DNA from: Acidobacteriota bacterium
Lineage (GTDB): Bacteria; Acidobacteriota; Terriglobia; Bryobacterales; Bryobacteraceae
Assembly (NCBI GenBank): GCA_018268875.1
Contig: JAFDVT010000845.1
Location: forward strand, 1 to 21,304
Reading direction: 5' to 3'
Length of the DNA: 21,304 bases
In this document: positions 15,403 to 21,304 of the stretch, piece by piece
How positions within the stretch are numbered: position 1 is the first letter of the stretch
Layout: every line of letters starts with the position of its first letter
Made by a program: the position numbers and the translations under genes
Notes under the pieces: generated by a model
The model's database searches: none
The model's input: only the letters and a program-made list of their open reading frames with translations
Told to the model about the DNA's origin: nothing

Positions 15403-18400
15403 ATGTCCAGATTCGCGATTCAAACTCCGTACTTCGTCGTTGTGGTCTGCCTGATTGTCGCACTGCTCGGTGGCGTCGCCGTCACCAAGATGCCAGTGGA
15501 TATGTTTCCGGCCATAGACATTCCGGTGGTCGTCGTTGCGACCTTCTATGCGGGCATGCCGCCCGAGCAGGTGGAAAATAGCATCACGTTCCGCCTGGAG
15601 CGCTTCCTTACATTGGGAAGCGGAATTGAGCACATCGAATCGCGATCGCTGACAGGCGTCAGCATCATCAAAATCTTTTTCCATCCCGGCACCAATCCCG
15701 ATGCGGCGGTCGCGATGATCGGCGGACTTGCAACGGCGGAGATGAGCCGCCTACCTCCGGGCACATTGCCGCCGGTGGTGCTCAAGTTCGACGCCTCGAG
15801 TCTGCCAGTCTGTCTTTTGACGTTGAACGGCGCCGGCCTCACTGAGACTCAGCTTCGCGATACGGCACAGAACGTGATCCGCAATCAACTTGCGGGCGTG
15901 CCTGGTGCATCGGTCCCGCAACCTTTCGGTGGACGTGGACGCCAGATGATGCTGTTCGCAGACCCGGCACGGCTGGAAGCCCACCAGTTGAGCCTGATGG
16001 ACGTAGTGCGCGCAGTTGGCGACGCCAATATTCTGGTTCCGGCTGGCGATGTCCAGATCGGCCGCTACGACTACAACATCTATACGAATTCAATGCTCGA
16101 CGGCGTTGCGGATATCAACAAGCTGCCCCTCAAGATGTCCGGCCAATCTCCCGTACGCGTCTCCGACATCGGCGAGGCCAAGGACTCGCAGACGCTGCAA
16201 TACAACGTCGTGCGCGTGAACGGTCAACGTTCGGTCTACTTGCCGATTCTGAAACAGGGCGGCGACTCGAACACCATCGCCGTCGTGGACGGCATACGCG
16301 AGAAGATCAAAAAGCTCGCCGACCTGCCAGACGCACTGCGTAGCGCTGTCGTATTCGATCAGTCCGAGTTCGTGAAGAGCGCGATCAACACGCTGCTGCA
16401 TGAAGGCGCGTTGGGGCTCTTCCTAACATCGCTCATGATTCTGATCTTTCTTGGAAGCATGCGTGCGACGGTCGCAGTATTCTTCTCGATTCCGCTTTCC
16501 GCTCTCGCCACATTCCTTGCCTTATATCTCGGCGGAAGTTCGATCAATACGATGATGCTCGGCGGTCTGGCCCTCGCGCTGTCGCGTCTGATCGACAACT
16601 CGGTGGTCGTGCTTGAGAATATCTACCGGCATCTCGAAATGGGCGAACCCGCTGTCGTTGCGGCAGAACGGGGAGGCCGCGAGGTAGCGCTACCAGTATT
16701 GGCATCGACGCTTACTACGGTTGTCGTATTCTTCCCGGTCACAATGCTGTTCGGCGTCAGCAGGTATTTATTCACGGCCCTCGCGCTGGCCGTTGTAATC
16801 TCGTTGTTTGCTTCTTACGCCGTCGCGATGACGGTCGTACCTTTATTCTGCGCGCGGTTCTTGAAAGCCGCGCATCACGACGACGGTCGTGGCAAGGGTT
16901 TCAACGCCTGGTTCAATCGCAACTTCGAACGCTTCCTGGATTTCTATCAGGGCCTGGTTGAGAAAGTGGTCGCCGCGCCGGTCGCGACGCTGCTGACGGC
17001 CGCGATCGCATTCGGCCTTAGCCTGCTGATGTTTCCGCTGCTTGGCATGTCGTTCTTCCCCATGACCGATGCCGGGCAGTTTGTGATGCGAGTGAAGTCG
17101 CCTTCCGGAACGCGTCTTGCCGAGACGGAGAAAGACATTCAGAAGGTCGAGGCGCTGGTTCGCCGGATTGTGCCCCCGGAAGAACTCGAAATGGTGGTCG
17201 CGAATATTGGCGTCGATCCGGGCTTTTCCGCGATCTTTACCAACAATGCGGCGATGCATACGGCCAATGTGCAAGTAGCGTTGAAGAAGCATCACAAGGT
17301 CGGTAGCTACGAGTACATTGATCGCGTCAAGCGCGCCATGCAAGAGGAGCTCCCGCAACTTTCACCGTATTTCTCCTCAGGTAGCCTCGTCGAATCGACC
17401 CTGAATATGGGCCTTGCGGCGCCGATCAATGTGCAGATCACCGGTTCGAACCTACGTCAGGCGCATGGCATTGGCCTTGACCTTGCGCGTGAAATCCGCA
17501 AGATCAATGGTGTCGCGGACGTGTTTGTTCCGCTCGACATGGACCAGCCTGCGTTGAAACTCGACATCGACCGCACCCGCGCTCGCGAGCTTGGCTTAAG
17601 TCAGCGTGAAGTTGTTACCAACGTTGTAACGGCACTGACCTCGAACCAGATGATCGCTCCAAGTCTTTGGATTGATCCTCGAAACGGCAACCCGTACTAT
17701 CTAGCGGTTCAGTATCCGGAAAAGCAGATTCAGGGACTTGGCGACGTCCGTTCCATTCCCTTGCGTGGCCCCGCTTCAACGATGCCGACACGCCTGGATA
17801 TGGTCAGCAACATCGAACGGATCGAAGGTCCGACCGAAGTCACACACTTCCAGATCCGCCGCAGCGTTGATGTGTTGGTTCGGCCCTTCACGGAAGATCT
17901 CAGCCGCATCGCCGCACGGATCGACGAAATTGTGGGAACACTCGAGCTGCCGAAAGGCGTGGAAGTCAATCTACGAGGCATGATCCAAAGCATGCGAGCC
18001 TCGTTCAAGAGCTTTGCGATCGGACTCGGCCTATCCGTCGTCCTGCTGTACCTGATCATGGTGGCGCAGTTTCGGTCTGTAACCGATCCGTTCATCATCC
18101 TGCTTGCTCTGCCACCCGCGATCACCGGAGTGCTGATTACGCTGTGGGCAACCGGTACGACGCTCAACGTCATGTCGCTAATGGGGATCGTGATGCTAGC
18201 CGGCGTAGCAATGTCAGACAGCATCTTGATCGTGGAATTTGCCCATCATCTGATGTCAGAGGGCATGGCTGTGCGAGAAGCAGCAGTTATCGCCGGTCGC
18301 GTCCGCCTGCGGCCCGTGTTGATGACGTCACTCGCCACGATCATCGGACTGATGCCGATGGCGATTAAGTTGGGCGAAGGCAGCGAGGCCTACGCACCGC

Positions 18401-18510
18401 TCGCCCGTGCGTTGATCGGCGGGCTGACCGTATCGATGGTATTTACCGTGTTCGTCGTCCCGGCAGGTTTTTACTTGGCTTACCGAAACGCAGTACTGAT
18501 CGAAAAATAG
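15403..18510 (+). CDS. RND-superfamily efflux permease (HAE1-like)
   Basis: A 1,035-residue inner-membrane pump with the usual 12-helix layout and two large periplasmic loops. The N-terminal helix runs to MPVDMFPAIDIPVV, and the first porter loop starts at PPEQVENSI. TM4 has SRLIDNSVVVLEN (D398, N399), TM10 has GVAMSDSILIVEF (S938, D939), and TM11 begins RLRPVLMTSLATIIG (R970). The AcrB proton-relay positions D407/D408/K940 therefore read D/N/S here. The loop entry FFPMTDAGQF differs from the MPXLDEGD motif of CusA-type metal pumps, so drug-, lipid- or solvent-like substrates are more likely. It starts 5 bp after the adaptor gene and ends the operon. Confidence 0.92.
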   Translation: MSRFAIQTPYFVVVVCLIVALLGGVAVTKMPVDMFPAIDIPVVVVATFYAGMPPEQVENSITFRLERFLTLGSGIEHIESRSLTGVSIIKIFFHPGTNPDAAVAMIGGLATAEMSRLPPGTLPPVVLKFDASSLPVCLLTLNGAGLTETQLRDTAQNVIRNQLAGVPGASVPQPFGGRGRQMMLFADPARLEAHQLSLMDVVRAVGDANILVPAGDVQIGRYDYNIYTNSMLDGVADINKLPLKMSGQSPVRVSDIGEAKDSQTLQYNVVRVNGQRSVYLPILKQGGDSNTIAVVDGIREKIKKLADLPDALRSAVVFDQSEFVKSAINTLLHEGALGLFLTSLMILIFLGSMRATVAVFFSIPLSALATFLALYLGGSSINTMMLGGLALALSRLIDNSVVVLENIYRHLEMGEPAVVAAERGGREVALPVLASTLTTVVVFFPVTMLFGVSRYLFTALALAVVISLFASYAVAMTVVPLFCARFLKAAHHDDGRGKGFNAWFNRNFERFLDFYQGLVEKVVAAPVATLLTAAIAFGLSLLMFPLLGMSFFPMTDAGQFVMRVKSPSGTRLAETEKDIQKVEALVRRIVPPEELEMVVANIGVDPGFSAIFTNNAAMHTANVQVALKKHHKVGSYEYIDRVKRAMQEELPQLSPYFSSGSLVESTLNMGLAAPINVQITGSNLRQAHGIGLDLAREIRKINGVADVFVPLDMDQPALKLDIDRTRARELGLSQREVVTNVVTALTSNQMIAPSLWIDPRNGNPYYLAVQYPEKQIQGLGDVRSIPLRGPASTMPTRLDMVSNIERIEGPTEVTHFQIRRSVDVLVRPFTEDLSRIAARIDEIVGTLELPKGVEVNLRGMIQSMRASFKSFAIGLGLSVVLLYLIMVAQFRSVTDPFIILLALPPAITGVLITLWATGTTLNVMSLMGIVMLAGVAMSDSILIVEFAHHLMSEGMAVREAAVIAGRVRLRPVLMTSLATIIGLMPMAIKLGEGSEAYAPLARALIGGLTVSMVFTVFVVPAGFYLAYRNAVLIEK

Positions 18511-18591
18511 ACGGAGCTAACACGAAGTTGGGCCAGAAGTCGCACTCTAGGAAACTTGCTCACTCCGTACGCTCGAGACGGTGGTTTCGTC

Positions 18592-18618
18592 GATATCGGC
18601 GTTTATAACGCCGATATC
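18592..18618. repeat. Perfect inverted repeat, 12-bp arms
   Basis: GATATCGGCGTT (18592-18603) and AACGCCGATATC (18607-18618) flank TAT. It is 81 bp after the RND stop. As RNA it would form a strong hairpin that could end the efflux transcript, although no T-run follows. As DNA it could be a dimeric protein site. Confidence 0.6.
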
Positions 18619-18761
18619 TAGGCGCGTCTCACCTCATGAACGAAAGTGTCATACAAATACGGTCACTAGGACAGTACGGCTCGACGAGCTCGTTCCCGAT
18701 TCTCAACTCATTGATTGACAATCACTTACAAGCGACGCGCATTAGTCTTTACGACTAGTCG

Positions 18762-18781
18762 TGTCACAAAAATAGTCACAA
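18762..18781 (+). promoter_or_regulatory. GTCACAA repeats at the right end: putative arm-type sites
   Basis: TGTCACAA (18762-18769) and AGTCACAA (18774-18781) are 12 bp apart. The right one ends 84 bp from the att core. The same octamer in the same orientation starts 91 bp past the left core, at 9087. Matched placement at both ends suits integrase arm binding; chance cannot be excluded for so short a motif. Confidence 0.4.
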
Positions 18782-18836
18782 ATTTTGACCTTTGGAACAG
18801 TTTCGTATCACTCGTTCGCTTCACTTACGCACGAAT

Positions 18837-18871
18837 AAAGGCCGTTCTATCTATAGGATAGAACGGCCTTT
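18837..18871 (-). terminator. Rho-independent terminator of tRNA-Leu, supplied by the island
   Basis: A perfect 15-bp stem (18837-18851 with 18857-18871) and 5-nt loop lies 6 bp past the tRNA CCA end on the - strand. The stem base is AAAGGCCG, and TTTATTC follows. The right arm lies partly in the 71-bp att repeat. Confidence 0.8.
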
Positions 18872-18935
18872 AGAAATTGGTGCGGAGGACAGGACTTGAA
18901 CCTGCACGGTGTTACCCGCTAGCACCTCAAGCTAG
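18865..18935 (-). repeat. Right attachment repeat within the intact tRNA-Leu
   Basis: Second perfect copy of the 71-bp repeat (first at 8925-8995). It covers the tRNA-Leu 3' half and 16 bp of downstream DNA. The flanking base differs at both edges (C versus T on the left, T versus G on the right), which fixes its limits. Confidence 0.9.
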
Positions 18936-18962
18936 TGCGTCTGCCAATTCCGCCACCTCCGC
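18878..18962 (-). tRNA. tRNA-Leu, anticodon GAG, CCA encoded
   Basis: Read on the - strand, the acceptor strands GCGGAGG and CCTCCGC pair fully. The anticodon arm CTAGC-TTGAGGT-GCTAG presents GAG (codons CUC/CUU). The long variable arm CGGG-TAACA-CCGT marks a class II tRNA, and the T arm is GCAGG-TTCAAGT-CCTGT. CCA is encoded at the 3' end. It lies 38 bp downstream of secG and may share its transcript. It is the integration target of the island; its 3' half came from the incoming attachment site. Confidence 0.96.
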
Positions 18963-19000
18963 ATTTGGGGCAGAAACTCTATCATACAACGAATCGCGGC

Positions 19001-19435
19001 TTACTTGGAAGGCGGCGGCGGCGTTCCGGCCGGGGCCTGCGCCGGCGGGGTCGCCGGAAGCTGCTTCAGGTCGCTCGGGAGCGGAATTTCCGTCTCCGTG
19101 CCGTCCGAACCCTTTACCTTGATCGTCTGCTTGCCGGTAGGCTGCTGTTGCTTGGGCGTTTCCGTCTTCTTCAAACGGTCGGTCACCGAAGCGCCGGAAC
19201 CCTGCTCGCGCGTGCCCAGAATGGCCAGCGTCAGCGAGGTCAACATGAACAATCCCGCCGCGATGGTGGTCAACTTGGAAAGCAGAGTGGCCGTTCCGCG
19301 CGGACCGAACGTGGCCTGGGAACCCATGCCGCCAAATGCTCCGGCAAGGTCGGCGGCTTTGCCGCTTTGCAGCAGCACCACCACGATCAGAAACAGGCAC
19401 ACCATTACGTGAATTATCGTCAACAGGATGATCAT
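19001..19435 (-). CDS. secG: Preprotein translocase subunit SecG
   Basis: A 144-residue inner-membrane protein, the small subunit that aids SecA cycling in SecYEG. The first helix (MIILLTIIHVMVCLFLIVVV) is followed by the family signature LLQSGKAADLAGAFGG and GSQATFGPRGTATLLSKLT, then a second helix (AAGLFMLTSLTLAIL). The remaining 70 or so residues form a Pro/Gln/Lys-rich hydrophilic tail ending TPPPPSK, longer than in E. coli SecG. The ATG at 19435 lacks an obvious Shine-Dalgarno. The gene lies just upstream of tRNA-Leu on the same strand. Confidence 0.93.
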   Translation of the reverse strand: MIILLTIIHVMVCLFLIVVVLLQSGKAADLAGAFGGMGSQATFGPRGTATLLSKLTTIAAGLFMLTSLTLAILGTREQGSGASVTDRLKKTETPKQQQPTGKQTIKVKGSDGTETEIPLPSDLKQLPATPPAQAPAGTPPPPSK

Positions 19436-19519
19436 ACGGCTTGAAACAAGGGGGACGCGCCCGGATCAGTCAATCCTAGAAACGGATCAGCGCTACGGGC
19501 TTGGACGTACCTAACGGTT

Positions 19520-19547
19520 AGTATACCGCAGTCGGCATCAAGTAAAC
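19520..19547 (-). promoter_or_regulatory. Possible sigma-70-type promoter for secG
   Basis: On the - strand, GTTTAC (19547-19542) and TATACT (19525-19520) are separated by 16 bp, about 85 bp upstream of the secG start. The -10 matches the consensus at 5 of 6 positions; the -35 is weak. It lies in the 139-bp gap to the divergent cmk gene. Confidence 0.4.
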
Positions 19548-19574
19548 TGGAGTTTTCACCTACCTCCGCATAAC

Positions 19575-20267
19575 ATGAGCAACCCCGCAGTTGTCGCGAT
19601 TGACGGTCCAGCAGGGGCCGGCAAGAGCACCATTTCGCGCCGTGTCGCAGAACGTCTCGGCTTTCTTTATATCGACACGGGCGCGATGTACCGCTGCGTG
19701 GCACTGGCGGCCTCGCGCGCCGGGGTTCCGCTCGAAGATGACGCGAAAATAACCTCGCTCGCGGAGTCCATACGTATCCAGTTTTCGGCTCGCTGCCAGG
19801 AAGTATTTCTGGATGGCGAGGATGTCACGCAGGCGATCCGGGAGCCTCGCGTTTCAGACGCCGCCTCGCGCGTGTCGAAGATCCCCGGTGTTCGCCAGGC
19901 GATGGTGGAAGAACAGCGCAGGATTGCGCGGGGCGAACCGGTGGTGATGGAGGGCCGCGACATTGGGACGGTGGTGTTCCCCAATGCGCCGGTGAAAATT
20001 TTCCTGACCGCCGAACCGATGGAACGGGCCCGCCGCCGCGCCAGCGAACTCGAAGCCAAAGGCGTAAACGCGGATATCGGCGAGATCGCCCGACAGATTG
20101 AGGAACGCGATTATCGCGACGCCAACCGCAGCGATTCCCCGATGGTGCAGGCGGCGGACGCCGTGCGCCTCGATACCTCGAATCTGTCGCTCGACGAGGT
20201 GGAGGAAGCCATTCTGGACATCGCCGCCACAAGATTGAAGTTGTCGAAAAATGAAGGAGTGCAGTAG
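19575..20267 (+). CDS. cmk: Cytidylate (CMP/dCMP) kinase
   Basis: A 230-residue cytoplasmic nucleotide kinase that phosphorylates CMP and dCMP with ATP in pyrimidine nucleotide synthesis. The P-loop GPAGAGKST is at residues 11-19. FLYIDTGAMYRCVAL is the hallmark CMP-binding segment, VVMEGRDIGTVVFPNAPVKIFLTA carries the GRDIGT signature, and RQIEERDYRDANRSDSPM is the conserved lid/C-terminal block. Length is normal. The ATG at 19575 lacks a good Shine-Dalgarno, but the N-terminus fits the family. The stop directly abuts the aspartate kinase start, so the two are probably cotranscribed. Confidence 0.96.
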   Translation: MSNPAVVAIDGPAGAGKSTISRRVAERLGFLYIDTGAMYRCVALAASRAGVPLEDDAKITSLAESIRIQFSARCQEVFLDGEDVTQAIREPRVSDAASRVSKIPGVRQAMVEEQRRIARGEPVVMEGRDIGTVVFPNAPVKIFLTAEPMERARRRASELEAKGVNADIGEIARQIEERDYRDANRSDSPMVQAADAVRLDTSNLSLDEVEEAILDIAATRLKLSKNEGVQ

Positions 20268-21304
20268 TTGAACAACCTGTTAGTGATGAAGTTCGGCGGC
20301 ACCAGCATGGGTTCGGCCGAACGGATGCGGATCGCCGCGCAGATCTGCATGGATCAGGCCGCGAAACGTCCGGTGCTTTGCGTGGTTTCGGCGATGTCGA
20401 AAATCACCGACCTGCTGCTCGATTCGCTGCGTAAGGCCGAGGCTGGCGATCGCACCGACCTGGACGCGAATTTAAAGCTCCTGCGCGAACGTCATGAGGA
20501 AGCCTGCAGGAACCTGTTGCCGGCCTCGCACCAGGCCAAGGCGGCCACCGGCGTCGGAGAATTGCTGGCCGAGTTCGACCGGATTACCAACGGCGTACTG
20601 ATGTTGGGCGAACGTCCGCCTCGCGCCGTCGACGAGGCGATCGCCATCGGCGAACGGCTCACTTCCCTGCTCCTGGCTGCGTTCCTCGAATCGCAGGGAT
20701 GCCCGGCGAAAGCTGTGAACGGGGCTAGCCTCATCGCCACCGACGCGGTGTTCGGCAATGCGTCCCCGATTCCCGAAGCAACGCGCGAGCGCTGCGATAA
20801 GGTGGCGAGGCCGCTGCTCGAAACCGGCGTGCTCCCCGTGGTAACCGGGTTCAACGGTTCGACGCTGGACGGGCGTCCCACGACGCTGGGCCGCGGGGGT
20901 TCGGATTTTTCCGCCTCGATCCTGGCCGCCGCGCTCGACGCCGAGGAACTGTGGATCTGGACCGATGTCGACGGCATCATGAGCGCCGACCCGCGCCTTG
21001 TGCCGGATGCCAAGGTTCTGCCCGAGGTGACCTACGGCGAGGCGGCGGAACTTGCCTACAACGGCGCGAAGGTTCTGCATCCGCGAACGCTGGCGCCGCT
21101 CGTGGAACGCAAGATTCCGGTGTGGAGCAAGAACAGCTTCAACCTGGATGCGCCGGGGACCAAGATCGTGCCGTCGATCACCGAGGATTCGCACGGGCCG
21201 CGCGCCGTGACCTCGATCAAGAACGTCGCGATGATTCCGATTGAACCGGTGGCGGGCGGCATCAGCGGAACCCGTCTGATGGCTCGCGCCGTGGGAGCGC
21301 TGGC
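20268..21304 (+). CDS. Aspartate kinase (lysC/thrA type), 3' end cut by the window
   Basis: Catalyses ATP-dependent phosphorylation of L-aspartate, the first step toward lysine, threonine and methionine. The start is TTG at 20268, immediately after the cmk stop, with AAGGAG 8 bp upstream. The substrate and nucleotide motifs are MKFGGTSMGSAERM at the N-terminus, VVSAMSKITDLLLDSL, AIGERLTSLLLAAFLE, TTLGRGGSDFSASILAAAL, WTDVDGIMSADPR and GAKVLHPRTLAPL. The last visible part (AVTSIKNVAMIPIE) enters the first ACT regulatory domain, where feedback inhibitors bind. Since 345 residues are visible and the end is missing, I cannot say whether it is a single-function kinase or fused to homoserine dehydrogenase. 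Confidence 0.94.
   Translation, partial: MNNLLVMKFGGTSMGSAERMRIAAQICMDQAAKRPVLCVVSAMSKITDLLLDSLRKAEAGDRTDLDANLKLLRERHEEACRNLLPASHQAKAATGVGELLAEFDRITNGVLMLGERPPRAVDEAIAIGERLTSLLLAAFLESQGCPAKAVNGASLIATDAVFGNASPIPEATRERCDKVARPLLETGVLPVVTGFNGSTLDGRPTTLGRGGSDFSASILAAALDAEELWIWTDVDGIMSADPRLVPDAKVLPEVTYGEAAELAYNGAKVLHPRTLAPLVERKIPVWSKNSFNLDAPGTKIVPSITEDSHGPRAVTSIKNVAMIPIEPVAGGISGTRLMARAVGAL

Larger units (their letters stand above)
18511..18836. other. Palindrome-rich non-coding right end of the island
   Basis: No gene is seen in these 326 bp, and no tyrosine-recombinase motif in any frame. Several short palindromes are present: a 27-bp one at 18592-18618, ACGAGCTCGT at 18684-18693, TGATTG-A-CAATCA at 18712-18724, and ACGACTAGTCGT at 18751-18762. 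In a circular form of the element this stretch would join the att core and the repeats upstream of repA, giving a non-coding block of about 520 bp that could hold an origin and recombination sites. Confidence 0.5.
8925..18935. mobile_element. tRNA-Leu-integrated genomic island carrying a regulated RND efflux system
   Basis: Two perfect 71-bp copies of the tRNA-Leu 3' half lie 9,940 bp apart. The right copy belongs to an intact tRNA gene and the left copy is a fragment, the classic outcome of site-specific integration into a tRNA 3' end. Between them are a decayed plasmid-type repA, a possible small membrane peptide, a two-component system, and a four-gene DUF190/TolC/adaptor/RND operon. No integrase, relaxase or transposase gene is visible. 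It could be a decayed integrated plasmid, a cis-mobilizable element using another element's integrase, or a fixed island. It splits an ancestral secG, tRNA-Leu, TonB-receptor arrangement. Confidence 0.82.

Noticed and set aside
15403..18510. Heavy-metal (CusA/CzcA) type RND pump
   Set aside because: The metal-pump loop motif and Met- or His-rich sites are not seen; HAE1-like features fit better, although the kinase resembles metal sensors.
19501..19527. TTGGAC/TATACC as a + strand promoter for cmk
   Set aside because: Only 15 bp between boxes and weak matches; the - strand pair at 19520-19547 is better.

Overview
The window looks like chromosomal DNA of an Acidobacteriota member, probably a Solibacter/Bryobacter-type organism. 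This rests on a roughly 1,100-residue TonB-dependent receptor with an N-terminal carboxypeptidase-regulatory-like domain paired with a Tat-exported sulfatase, on the housekeeping set, and on generally GC-rich coding DNA. It is inference from protein style, not from a marker gene.

Left chromosomal part (1-8924). A sugar-nucleotide epimerase/dehydratase (5' end just outside the window) overlaps a glycosyltransferase by ATGA, forming a polysaccharide or glycolipid module on the + strand. Three exported or envelope proteins follow on the - strand: a clan GH-A-like glycoside hydrolase, an S1-type sulfatase, and the TonB-dependent receptor. Receptor and sulfatase are 20 bp apart and form a plausible uptake/desulfation operon.

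Middle part (8925-18935). A perfect 71-bp direct repeat, made of the 3' half of tRNA-Leu(GAG) plus 16 bp downstream, occurs at 8925-8995 and again in the intact tRNA gene at 18865-18935, exactly 9,940 bp apart. This is the signature of an element integrated into the 3' end of the tRNA gene. The element holds a broken plasmid-type RepA gene at its left end, a possible 34-residue membrane peptide with a structured leader, an OmpR-type two-component system on the - strand, and a divergent operon on the + strand: DUF190 PII-like protein, TolC-like outer-membrane factor, lipoprotein adaptor and RND pump. A mirror-symmetric pair of tandem operator half-sites lies in the divergent promoter region. 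No integrase gene is visible. Both ends are non-coding and carry short phased repeats and palindromes that could be recombinase arm sites or relics of a plasmid origin.

Right chromosomal part (18936-21304). The 5' half of tRNA-Leu is followed by secG (both - strand), then cmk and a partial aspartate kinase gene on the + strand. The ancestral order appears to have been secG, tRNA-Leu, TonB receptor, all on the - strand, before the element entered. The most interesting features are the complete att-bounded element carrying a self-contained regulated efflux system, and the way its att region rebuilds the tRNA terminator hairpin.
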